64,000 nt of DNA from Linnemannia hyalina (lineage: Eukaryota > Mortierellomycota > Mortierellomycetes > Mortierellales > Mortierellaceae), in NCBI GenBank assembly GCA_019671135.1, contig JAHRHY010000001.1, positions 186,001-250,000 on the forward strand. Direction: 5' to 3'. Position numbers and translations under genes: made by a program. Position 1 is the first letter of the stretch. The number at the start of each line of letters is the position of its first letter. The notes under the pieces were generated by a model that made no database searches, was not told the origin of the DNA, and saw nothing but the letters and a program-made list of their open reading frames with translations. Positions 24,281-32,738 of the stretch are shown here, in pieces.

Positions 24281-25246
24281 GTTTTTCCTGATGTGTCTGC
24301 TCTTGCTATGTGTTTCCTTGGAATGTTGAATGTGTCGCGGGTGAATGAAAAAGAGGAGGAAGGGATAAGAAGGAAACCTTTTTTTTTGTCTTTGGTTCCC
24401 AGGAATAGTTCTTTGTGGAGATGTAACGCGTGATTGAATTTTTCCGTTCACTTCCCCAAGCCACTCCTCTAAGTTTTGATTTTTGTGGAGAGACGCGTTG
24501 CTCGTATTACGCCTGCTGACAGACTCAGAAATGAATCACCCATCCATCTGAGCGTATGCTAGAATATCCGTTTAAATTTTTTTTTATCTGCGCTGGTGGC
24601 TAGTGATGTGTGTGCTACAAGGAGAGAAGGTGTGAGGGAAATATAGACTTCTTGCGCAGAACAAAACAAACGCGTCAATTGCAAGATATCAGATAAAATA
24701 ATATATCCGTGAGCTAGTCCTCTTTGGCCTTTGAGGCGCATGGGCTGGACTAGCAGGACATGGTAAGCAGAGTGATCCCTGTAGGGCGCAAAGAGGCCAT
24801 TATCCTCGTTGAAGATACAGTTCATGTTCCTGACAACGGTCACCGTAGCCGCCATCTTTCTTTGACCAATGCATACCTTGGCGTACTCAGCTTCATTCGT
24901 TGTCATGCGGTTCGGAATACCGCATTGCGGACACTCCCTGTCATTCTTTTCATGTTATCAAGAGACATATGGGAAAGTATGGATGAACATTAGTGTTTAT
25001 TCTAGTAGTTCAAAGCGAAAAAGGAAAAAAGAAAAAGAAAAACGCACGGCGCAAACACGCTCACTCTTGCATATGGAGTCTTCCCTCCTTATTTATTCGC
25101 CCATGTTGTACGGGACAATCACTACCTGCCAGTTATTCAATCTTTTCTTGTTAATTGATCTACTGGAACGGTCAGCCACCTCTGCAGCAACACAGACGCT
25201 GAGAGTCTAACTCACCATCACTTCCTCATTCATCTCGCCTCGCGGT
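24281..25246. other. intergenic with one unexplained minus-strand frame
   Basis: Upstream of the RsfS-like gene and downstream of the first 3CxxC gene. A minus-strand frame at about 24559-24945 contains CPQCGIPNRMTTNEAEYAK and a later NCIFNEDN. It looks more protein-like than chance but has no clear start, family or splice partner. It might be a decayed gene fragment. The rest is AT-rich flank. Confidence 0.3.
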
Positions 25247-25729
25247 TCACCTCCGTCGTTTACATACACCAATCTGGCAACCATGACATCTCTCCTTGTC
25301 ATGAGGGTCGGTCTCCTTGAAGTCCCCCGTCGGCTCCATTCGCTCCCGACGACCCGACCACAGATCTAACGCGCTCACAATCTTCTTGACATAGTTGTCC
25401 TCATCAACCTCGGGCTTGACATAGGCCTGACAACGTCGACACTGCTGGGCGTGCAAGATGGTTCGGTAACGATCATCCAAGGTAAAAAAGATCTGGGTAC
25501 AAATGACGCCAGAGTACCAAGTGTGGTTTCGGGTGCAGGAGCATCTGGTGCACGTGAAACTGCCAACGATGAATCGGGACTGGTCCGGGCGGTCAGATGT
25601 AGCGTTTGAGAGCTGCTGGTTGTACTTGTAATGGTGACCAGATCCACGAATGACTGCGGCGTGGAGGTCGGCGCCATCGAATTCCTTGCCTCGGACCAGT
25701 TTGGGTGGTGGCAGGGTTGAAGAAAACAT
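25247..25729 (-). CDS. 3CxxC-type zinc finger protein, array copy A
   Basis: 160 residues from ATG 25729. After a short linker (KLVRGKEFDGADLHAA) comes the 3CxxC zinc-finger domain with its three metal pairs: FTCTRC, then HAQQCRRC, then RCHGCQIGVC. The spacer motifs NHTWYSGVICTQ and ALDLWSGRRER match all other copies in the array. The family (zf-3CxxC) is best known from vertebrate receptor-transporting proteins; its fungal members are uncharacterised. The frame stays open upstream to 25960, but that part is Ser/Pro/His-rich, lacks similarity to the other copies and looks like leader; an upstream exon as in copy B is possible. It is closest to copy B (shared GKEFDG, DFKETD.HD and CHGCQIG segments). 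No signal peptide or membrane segment. Confidence 0.85.
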   Translation of the reverse strand: MFSSTLPPPKLVRGKEFDGADLHAAVIRGSGHHYKYNQQLSNATSDRPDQSRFIVGSFTCTRCSCTRNHTWYSGVICTQIFFTLDDRYRTILHAQQCRRCQAYVKPEVDEDNYVKKIVSALDLWSGRRERMEPTGDFKETDPHDKERCHGCQIGVCKRRR

Positions 25730-26048
25730 GGAGGTGGAAGAAGCAGGGGGGCTGAGGTCCTTTTGTTTGGAGAGTGGGTTGTGGATTTGTGTGTGGATTT
25801 GTGTTGTGGAGTGAAGGATGGTTGGGCAGGGGTTAACTGTGAACAGGATAGAAGAGGAAGAAGGAAAGTAAGAGGTGCTTTGCCATGTGTGGTGAATGAG
25901 CTGCCCATCCCTTTTTCTTGGCGGATAATGAATAGGGCAATCACGTAATTGATTGTTCATGATTTTATTTTGTTTTTGGATTCATCGACATGATGAGCGA
26001 GTTCTTTGCGGCCACACAGACCCTCTCTTCATTTCTACCTTCCAGTAG
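25730..26048. other. intergenic between 3CxxC copies A and B
   Basis: Leader of copy A and 3' flank of copy B. Repeated GTGTGGATTTGTG-like units near 25780-25800. No separate gene seen. Confidence 0.4.
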
Positions 26049-26770
26049 TCAGCCCTCATTGTGTCGGTGGCATTCACCAATTTGACAACCATGGCACCTA
26101 TCCTCGTCGTGACTATCGGTCTCCTTGAAGTCATCCCTCGGCTCCAGTCGCTCCCGACGACCCGTCCACAGATCCAACGTGCTCACAACCTTCTTGACAT
26201 AATTCTCCTTGTCCATTTTGGGCTTAACATAAGTCTCACAGCGTCGACACTGCTGGGCATGCAAGATAGTCCGGTACTGGTCATTGGAATCAACGAAGAG
26301 CTGTGTGCAAATAGTGCCAGAATACCACTTGTGAGGAGGGTTGCAGGTCTTGCAAACGAAATGACCAAGGATGCTTCGGGACCCGGCTCGTCCACAAGTC
26401 AACTTTGTCAGGTTCTCGTCGTAGTTGTAGCGGGAGTTGGATTTGCGGGCGACATCGGCGTGGAGGTAGGATCCATCGAATTCCTTGCCTGGAGTCAGTT
26501 TGCGCTCTGGAGACGGCGGGATAGACGTCAAAGTGGCAGCGGCGGGTTGGAATCCCTTGTTCGCATAGCTGGTTGTGGTTGTGGTTTGTTGGAGTAATAA
26601 CAATGGCTTGAACAGTTTTCTGATATGGGAGGATAGAGGGGAGAGAAGTAGAATAAAGCCAAAAGTCAGGAGACGTAGCAGAGTAGGGAGTGTCACTGTT
26701 GTGTATGCCACTGTATATGTACCTACCTTGATGTCGATCGAGAAAAGAAGGAAACCCCGAACAAGGGCAT
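26049..26770 (-). CDS. 3CxxC-type zinc finger protein, array copy B
   Basis: Two exons, 26727-26770 and 26049-26619 (donor GTAGGT, acceptor ATCAG), 204 residues. The 44-nt first exon encodes MPLFGVSFFSRSTS, and splicing restores R-KLFKPLLLLQQTTTTT, then a Pro/Ser linker and the zinc domain. Metal pairs: FVCKTC, HAQQCRRC, RCHGCQIGEC. The exon structure is chosen because the unspliced frame continues backwards for hundreds of residues through the intron and across neighbouring pseudogene DNA with no ATG near the domain. The N-terminus is hydrophobic and basic and could be a membrane anchor or targeting signal. It is most similar to copy A, which lies directly downstream. Function unknown. Confidence 0.8.
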
Positions 26771-27006
26771 GGTTGCTGTTTTTTTTGGTTGTTTGTTCTT
26801 GAAGGAGATGGAAGGAGTGAGTGGACAAAGAAAAAATGGAGTGAGAGGACAAAGAAAGAGGGAGTGAGAGGATAAAGAGGGAGATGGAATGAAAACACCC
26901 TGCGCCTCGCTTAACAAGCATAGCTCCATAGGGCTGATGTTGTTTTTTGTTGGGTACGGAGGTGATCACCTTTCCTCGTGCAGCAACACAGACTCTGTCC
27001 ACTCCA

Positions 27007-27415
27007 TCACCCGCCGCAGTCCCCCCCCCCCCCTCTCTCCTCCTCTCCCCATCGAGAACAGATCCCAATCTGACGGCCATGGCATCCTTCCTCGTCGTGA
27101 GGGCCCGTCTTCTTGAAATCCAGCACTGCTGTGCATCTATAATCGTGCCGTACCGACCGTTGGACGCCATGAAGAGCTGTGTGTAAATGATTCCAGAATG
27201 GCAGGTATGGGTGAGGGTACAGTTGTAACAGGTGATGAAATGGCCGACGATATCGCAGGTCGCGTAGCGGTGTGATGTTACTTGGGCTAGGGATTGGTTG
27301 TAAATGGTAGCAGCTACCGGATTCTTGGACGGCCGCCCGGCGGAGGTAGGGATCCGTCGTATTCCATTCCTGGAGCCCAGTTTGGGTCGCGTGGATGTGG
27401 AAGGGCAGTATCGTT
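27007..27415 (-). pseudogene. degenerate 3CxxC zinc finger copy C
   Basis: Fragments of the 3CxxC domain appear in order but in different frames. A remnant of the GKEFDG start (EYDGS) comes first, then a frameshift to YLRRAAVQESGSCYH, then another to VGHFITCYNC, CHSGIIYTQLF and IIDAQQC, and after that a shift to DFKKTGPHDEEGCHGRQIGIC. Between DAQQC and DFKKT the whole stretch present in copies A and B (about 35 residues: second cysteine of pair 2, the Tyr/Val helix and the LDLW motif) is missing. The third pair has CHGR in place of CHGC. There is no usable start. This is a dead copy between B and D, in the same orientation, with about three frame changes and one in-domain deletion. Confidence 0.8.
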
Positions 27416-27795
27416 TGTTTCGGTAGCAGGTCACTGTTGAAAGGATGGGGAGCAGACAAGACCAAATGAGAACGAGCGGAGTAGGGCGCAGAGTGTCTCC
27501 TCGTTCACATTGACGTGTGTTTGTGCACGGACCTAGCGTCAAAAAAGGGAGATGTGGAAACTCGAACGGGACTTTAGGTTGTTCGTTTTTCACGAGGGAG
27601 GGGTTGCAAGTGGAGAGGAGAGAGAAAAAAAAATGTGCGAGCGAGGGGCGAGGGGAGAGAAAGGGAGCACCATGTGTTGCGTTGGCATTGGAAATGTCAC
27701 ACGTCACGACCGATGAAACACAGCAAAAAAAAAAAAAAAAAAGGCTTTTGCTCTCACACAATCGCTCACTTCAATCGTCATTTCGTTTATTGTTA
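27416..27795. other. intergenic upstream of pseudogene C
   Basis: Former promoter/leader of copy C and the 3' flank of copy D, with an 18-A tract at about 27725-27742. No gene seen. Confidence 0.4.
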
Positions 27796-28881
27796 TTAAT
27801 ATTCCCAGAGGCCTGTTGTAGGAGTGGGAGTCTTCTCTCGTCGAGGACAAATCCCCTTCTGACAACCATGGCACCGCTTAGAGTCATGAGGGCTCGTCTT
27901 GACAAAATCAGTATTGCGTGCCTCTCGGCGGCTCCGTCCCGTCCAGAAATCCAGCGCGCCCACAATCCTCTTGGCATACACATCTTCGTCAATATCGGGC
28001 TTAACAAACTGGCCGCACGTATTACACTGCTGGGCATGGATGATCGTTTGGTATTCGTCGTCAGAGTTGACCAGCACCCGGACACAGATTGAGCCCGAAC
28101 TCCAGATACGTTGCCCTCGGTGTGCCCTGGCTGGAAAGGGACAGTATGGGGATTTGCAAGTGAACATGCCGAGAACACACCGAGCCTCGTCGCGAATGAT
28201 GAACGAAGAGGAGGGGGCGTCCGAGAGCCTCCCGTAGTATAGGTACCGACCCATTGCGTGTTGTTCGACGTGTTCATGTAGTTCCTGTCCGCAATACGTT
28301 GGGAGGTCGGGTGAATGTCCGTAGACCGAGGAAGGGAGAGGGGAAGGCTTTGGGATGTTGTATGTTGGCGTGGGATCATCGTATCTGGAATAGTGCTCCT
28401 CGTATCTGGCGCGGAAATCGTCGCAACTGGTATACCAGTCGTCGTCGTATTCGGGTGGTGAAGGGGTGTGGACGGGGTTGTATCCAAATACAGACACAGG
28501 TGTGGGAGAGGTAGCCTTTGGCTTGATGGGAGAGGGTACTCGGTAGAGTGGCTCTTGGTAGGGTGACTTTTGGTAGGGTGACGCTTGGTAGGGTGACGCT
28601 TGGTAGGGTGACGCTTGGTAGGGTGACGCTTGGTAGGGTGACGCTTGGTAGGGTGTTGCTTTGTAAGACGACGCTTGGTAGGGCGTTGCTTTGTAGGACG
28701 ACGCTTGGTAGGGCGTTGCTTGGTAGGGTGGATACTCGTCGCTGTGGCCACTGCAACAGGCACGAAGGAATTCAACTGTCAAGAGGACAAAGACATATGT
28801 GAAAGTGTACTCGTTCTTGGGCGAGTAGGCAAGAATAGGAGTGCCGACGAGGGCGAAGAGCCAGAAAAAGGAAGACGGCAT
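27796..28881 (-). CDS. 3CxxC-type zinc finger protein with PYQ-repeat N-terminus, copy D
   Basis: 361-residue intronless frame. The N-terminus MPSSFFWLFALVGTPILAYS resembles a signal peptide or anchor, with a second hydrophobic patch at about 29-42 (TYVFVLLTVEFLRA). Next comes a repeat region of about 12 five-residue units (PYQAS/PYQAT and variants) and a Pro/Tyr/Asp-rich linker. The zinc domain occupies about 235-350: IIHAQQCNTC and RCHGCQKGIC are standard, but the first metal pair is CKSPYC, that is C-x4-C, followed by an inserted basic loop (PFPARAHRGQRIW). LDFWTGR is kept. The first 60 residues could include an unrecognised small intron. It is the longest and most divergent intact copy. 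Confidence 0.78.
   Translation of the reverse strand: MPSSFFWLFALVGTPILAYSPKNEYTFTYVFVLLTVEFLRACCSGHSDEYPPYQATPYQASSYKATPYQASSYKATPYQASPYQASPYQASPYQASPYQASPYQKSPYQEPLYRVPSPIKPKATSPTPVSVFGYNPVHTPSPPEYDDDWYTSCDDFRARYEEHYSRYDDPTPTYNIPKPSPLPSSVYGHSPDLPTYCGQELHEHVEQHAMGRYLYYGRLSDAPSSSFIIRDEARCVLGMFTCKSPYCPFPARAHRGQRIWSSGSICVRVLVNSDDEYQTIIHAQQCNTCGQFVKPDIDEDVYAKRIVGALDFWTGRSRREARNTDFVKTSPHDSKRCHGCQKGICPRREKTPTPTTGLWEY
28546..28725. repeat. 15-nt minisatellite inside 3CxxC copy D
   Basis: Twelve head-to-tail 15-nt units (consensus on the plus strand GGGTGACGCTTGGTA). Five central units are identical and outer units vary at a few positions. Because the unit is a multiple of three, it encodes the five-residue PYQAS/PYQAT repeats on the minus strand and can change copy number without frameshift. 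Confidence 0.95.
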
Positions 28882-29323
28882 TGTTGAGAGCGAGAGGTGA
28901 GGCTAAGACTGTGGATGAGAGAGCGAGTGAGGGGTTATTCTTCGTTGTAAAAAGTGGGTTGTTGAAGTGAATAGGGGGTAAGGAAGAAAGGTGCAAAAGG
29001 GAAACGGGATGAGATGGATATGCTAAAAGTTCAGGCACCTTGTGGCGTAAGATAAGAGAACAGTGTCACTTTTTTCTCACGTGCGCAAATGCGGACATGG
29101 TATGGACCCTCCAATGGTGGCATGGCTTACAACTCACGTTTGATTTATTGTCATATCGTCGTGGTTTTTCTATTGGCGCTACTCCTCAGGACTGGTGCTG
29201 GCCGAGAGAGTGAAAGCTAGAAAGACATAAAGGAAGAAAAAAATGATCTGCGAAATCATTCATATATTGCTCGTGCGTCATCCAATCCACTTTAATCCAT
29301 CCGCCCACCAAGAAAGAACAAGC
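28882..29323. other. intergenic between 3CxxC copies D and E
   Basis: Promoter side of copy D and 3' flank of copy E. No gene seen. Confidence 0.45.
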
Positions 29324-30154
29324 TCAAGAGTCGCGAACGCAGACTCCAACCTGGCACCCGTGGCACCGATCCTCGTCATGGGGTCCTCGGGTGACTCGGT
29401 ACTCCTCCGACCAGTAAGCATCTCGACGCCCAGTCCACAGGTCCAGCGTACTAATCACCTTACAGATATAGTTTTCAATATCGACCTCCGGTTTCGCATA
29501 CTGGTCACACTTCTTGCACTGCTGAGCATGCATGATGGCCCTGTAGTAGTTGTGAGGTGACAAGTACAACTCGGTACAAATGACAGCAGAGTACCAGATG
29601 CGGTACCCGTCATGGACAGTGGGCTGGCAGTTGTTGCAGGTGAAATGACCGACGATCGAGCGGGCTCCGATACGGACAGATTCGTCTGCGGCGAGGAACT
29701 TGTCGTACTTGTAGCGGTAACCCGCAACCTGAGCCACGGCCGGGTGGAATTCCGCGCCGTCAAAGTCGTGGCCCTTCTCGTAGTAGACGTATTTAGGCTC
29801 GTAGTGGTCCGTCGTCATCTTGCGTTTTGCCATTTGGTAGTATGGCTCAGAGTGATCTGTCGTCCTGCTGCGAGTCATTTCTTGATAGCGTAACTCATCG
29901 TCATCATCGGTCTCACGGCGATCCATCTCTCGGTAGCGTGGCTCGAAGTCGTTGTCGATGGTCACGCTGTGGTCCATCCCATCGTAAGGTGGTTCGTCGT
30001 CGTCAAAGCTCCTGCGAGTCGACTCTCGGTAACATGGTTCGTGGCGGTTGTTAGTTTCGCTGCGATCTATCTCGTCGTAAAGTTTGTCGTATTCGTCGAA
30101 GCTTTCGCTGAAATCCATCAGGTCATAGTCGTCGACAGCTTTTCTACGAGTCAT
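29324..30154 (-). CDS. 3CxxC-type zinc finger protein with acidic YREM repeats, copy E
   Basis: 276 residues from ATG 30154 (MTRRKAVDDYDLMDF). The start is chosen by analogy with copy F (MTRKKKPKRE) and because an acceptor-like AG sits just 5' of it; an in-frame ATG three codons upstream (30163) and a longer frame to 30229 also exist. The first 130 residues are acidic and Tyr/Arg-rich with loose repeats of about 20 residues (EPPYDGMDH, EPRYREMDRRE, ELRYQEMTRSR, EPYYQMAKRK). The zinc domain then follows with all pairs intact: FTCNNC, MHAQQCKKC, RCHGCQVGVC, plus IWYSAVICTELYL and TLDLWTGRRDAY. No membrane segment. Function unknown. Confidence 0.82.
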   Translation of the reverse strand: MTRRKAVDDYDLMDFSESFDEYDKLYDEIDRSETNNRHEPCYRESTRRSFDDDEPPYDGMDHSVTIDNDFEPRYREMDRRETDDDDELRYQEMTRSRTTDHSEPYYQMAKRKMTTDHYEPKYVYYEKGHDFDGAEFHPAVAQVAGYRYKYDKFLAADESVRIGARSIVGHFTCNNCQPTVHDGYRIWYSAVICTELYLSPHNYYRAIMHAQQCKKCDQYAKPEVDIENYICKVISTLDLWTGRRDAYWSEEYRVTRGPHDEDRCHGCQVGVCVRDS

Positions 30155-30738
30155 CGCCTGCATTTTGTTTTTGGTACTATCTTCGAAGGTGTTAGTAGTC
30201 AGGGTTAGTATGAGTGTCGGAGACCCCAAGAAACAATTCCTGATCTAGACGAAGATGTAAGGGGTGTTAGCATTTTCGAACCTTGTTGTTTCGACTGATA
30301 AGAAGAGGAAGGGTGTTTAGTGGGCGTTGTTGTTGTTGTTGTTTGTGTGTGTAGGAGAGAAAAGGGTGGTTGCGCGAAGAGGTAGATGGGATGGGGAAGG
30401 GAGGGGAGAGGAGAAGAGAAGGATGATGAAGAGAGAAGAAAAAGAGTAAAAACAACGCGAAAAAGGCTAATGGATGGGAGGTGGATGTGAGTGATGTTCA
30501 CACGTTGATTGTTTCATATCACTCACATCATCGCCATGGGTCAAAATTTTACGTGCCAACAGAACGCCTGTTTTTATTGTTTTCTAGTCCAATCAGGATC
30601 AATAATAGGAGTGGTGAGACACGGGTGAGAGGGAGAGAATGGAAGCAATAAGCTTCGTCTTCTGCGGCGCCGATTCTTCTTGGCCTTCCCCTGAGCCCTG
30701 TCCTCATTCCCATCGGCATTGTTCTCAAGACCAGGGAA
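30155..30738. other. leader and intergenic between copies E and F
   Basis: On the minus strand, a GAAACAACAAGGTTCGAAAATGCTAACACC-type block (about 30260-30290, described by its position) resembles the segment upstream of copy F, suggesting a shared leader with an intron just before the ATG. A CAACAA run lies near 30325-30345. No coding frame looks real. Confidence 0.45.
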
Positions 30739-31212
30739 CTACTCAAGACAGATACCCTTCACACACCCATAACATCGGCTACTGTCATGTGGTCCCGTAC
30801 TCTTATGAAGCTCTGATCTATACGCCGCTCTTCGACCAGTCCACAGCTCAAACGTATCCAACACCTTGTCGACATATTTTTTCTCATTCACTTTGAATCG
30901 CGCATACCGGTTGCACTGGTTGCACTGCTGGGCATTAAACACAGCTCGGTAGGTCTTGTTGTCCTTGGAAAGATACAACTCAGTACAGACCTTTCCTGAG
31001 CCCCAGGAATGTGGTCTGCCGTTGTTGTTGGGCTTGTACTGGCAGGCATGGCAGATAAACACGCCGGACATGTGCCTGACTCCGGTTTTGCGGCAGTCTT
31101 CGATGGCCAGGGTGGGGTCGTACTCGTACTGGGATCCTCCATCTGCTTGGGCGAGAGCGGCGTGGTGCTTGGCTGCATCAATCTCACGTTTGGGTTTCTT
31201 CTTGCGAGTCAT
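30739..31212 (-). CDS. minimal 3CxxC-type zinc finger protein, copy F
   Basis: 157 residues, essentially only the domain: MTRKKKPKREIDAAKHHAALAQA leads straight into the fold. Metal pairs FICHAC, FNAQQCNQC and RCYGCVKGIC, with SWGSGKVCTELYLS and TFELWTGRRAAY between them. The N-terminus is basic and could act as a nuclear signal. The ATG directly follows a GTAG sequence (acceptor-like) and a GTACGG donor-like site lies about 90 nt upstream, so a 5'-UTR intron probably ends at the start codon. It pairs with copy G in replacing CHGC by CYGC and LDLW by FELW, so F and G form a subfamily distinct from A, B and E. Confidence 0.85.
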   Translation of the reverse strand: MTRKKKPKREIDAAKHHAALAQADGGSQYEYDPTLAIEDCRKTGVRHMSGVFICHACQYKPNNNGRPHSWGSGKVCTELYLSKDNKTYRAVFNAQQCNQCNRYARFKVNEKKYVDKVLDTFELWTGRRAAYRSELHKSTGPHDSSRCYGCVKGICLE

Positions 31213-31736
31213 CTACTTCCGGTATATGACGGGCATCAGATATAAGCATGTTGTCGGCGGCTTTAGACAGGTGCAAGGTGTGAGCATGACCGTACCTGTT
31301 GTTTCTACTGGAAAAGTAGATTTGTAGGTGTAGTTGTTGTGTGTATGTGTATGAGAAAAGGAAGTGAGGAATTGTGTATGTATGTGTGTGTGTGAGAGAA
31401 AAGGAAGTGTGGAAATGAGGATCTTGAAGAGAGGGGAGGTGAAAAAGAAGAAAGAGGAAAGAAGACGAAAAAAGAAAGAAGAAAGAAAAAAAGAAGAGAG
31501 TAGGAAGTGCAGGCAACTGAAGATATGCAGAGTGAAAAAAAAAAAAAAAAAAAAAAAAAAACGCCTTTTCTTCCTTTCTTCACTGGTCACGCGCTTTGCC
31601 ACCCATGTCACACTCAGAAGCCATGGATTCATATCGAAGACGCCTTTTTATTTGTATTTGCATCAACACCGCAAGAAGGAAAGAGAGAAAAAAGAAAAGG
31701 AAGAAAAGTAGAGAGAGAGAGAACAGAAAGCTTTGC
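31213..31736. other. intergenic between copies F and G
   Basis: Leader of copy F and 3' flank of copy G. It has a purine block (31430-31500) and an A tract of about 28 nt ending at 31561. No gene seen. Confidence 0.45.
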
Positions 31737-32738
31737 TCAGTATCTTCCGCGGACAAAAGATCTTAAATTCTTGTCGTTGTCGCTGTCGTAGTTGTAGTCG
31801 TCCTCATCATCATCATCTCTCTTGTTACAAATGCCAAGCTGACATCCATAGCATCGCTTGCTATCATGCGGTCCCGTCGTAACATGCGGATCCGCCATCC
31901 GTGCCTCCCTCAAACCTCTCCACAACTCAAACGTATCCAGCACCCTTTCAACATATTTTCCCACATCCAATTCCAGTTTGCCATACTTGTCACACTTCTT
32001 GCACTGTTGGCCAAAAAAGACGGCTCGATAAGTGTTGGACTTGGAAAGAAACAACTGGGTACAGATGACTCCCGACCCCCAGGTGTGTTGTTTCTTGGAT
32101 TTGCAAGGGGAGCAGACAAAGCGACCGGACATATTCCTGACATCGTACTTGCGACATCTTTCGGCGGTCAAATTAGGGTCGTACTTGTATTGGCTTCCTT
32201 TTGATGCTTCGGCAAGAGCAGCGTGATGCTCGGCTGCGTCCATTTCGTTCTCGTTCTCGACCTTGGGCGTCTTGGGTTTCTTGGGTGTCTTTGCTTTCTT
32301 GGGTTTATTGGAAGACTTTGGTGTGTTAGGCTCCTTGGGCTTCTTGGACTCCTTGGACTCTTTGGGTTCATTGGGTGTTTTGGGTGCCTGCGAGGCCTGT
32401 GGAGTGTTAGGCGCTTTGGACTCCTTAGGGGTAGAGGCTACCTTAGGGGTAGAAGCTGTCTTAGGGGAAGAGGCAGCCTTGGGAGACTTGGGAGTCTTGG
32501 GAGTTTTGGGTGTCTTGGGTGTCTGTGGCTTGATAGGCGTCATAGGGTCTTTGATTTGAGTCGCACCTTTTTCAAGGTAAGAGATAGGTGAGAGAAGACT
32601 AGATACGATAAGAATTACAGACAACGGCCAACAAGCAAAGTCGATAAGGGGCAAAGCTATAAGAACTGGAGAAGCACGATGAGACTTACCTTGACTTTTG
32701 ACATCAAGTGGAGGCGCTTCAGTGGAGTCTGTTGTCAT
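31737..32738 (-). CDS. 3CxxC-type zinc finger protein with Lys/Pro-rich N-terminus, copy G
   Basis: Two exons, 32690-32738 and 31737-32566 (donor GTAAGT, acceptor AAAAG), 292 residues. Exon 1 encodes MTTDSTEAPPLDVKSQ. Exon 2 begins with a 120-residue Lys/Pro/Thr/Ser linker built on TPK/SPK/EPK units, similar in composition to histone H1 tails. The zinc domain follows (DAAEHHAALAEASKGSQY; FVCSPC, FFGQQCKKC, RCYGCQLGIC; HTWGSGVICTQLFLS; TFELWRGLREA). The C-terminus is an acidic DDDDEDDY stretch. A longer unspliced frame to 32900 exists, but the splice pair gives a clean start with consistent phase. It is the outermost, promoter-side copy of the array, divergent from RPL5. Confidence 0.83.
   Translation of the reverse strand: MTTDSTEAPPLDVKSQGKSHRASPVLIALPLIDFACWPLSVILIVSSLLSPISYLEKGATQIKDPMTPIKPQTPKTPKTPKTPKSPKAASSPKTASTPKVASTPKESKAPNTPQASQAPKTPNEPKESKESKKPKEPNTPKSSNKPKKAKTPKKPKTPKVENENEMDAAEHHAALAEASKGSQYKYDPNLTAERCRKYDVRNMSGRFVCSPCKSKKQHTWGSGVICTQLFLSKSNTYRAVFFGQQCKKCDKYGKLELDVGKYVERVLDTFELWRGLREARMADPHVTTGPHDSKRCYGCQLGICNKRDDDDEDDYNYDSDNDKNLRSFVRGRY

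Noticed and set aside
26049..27761. 570-residue minus-strand open frame
   Set aside because: It runs unspliced from copy B through its intron and across pseudogene C into non-coding DNA; the two-exon model of copy B explains the real part.
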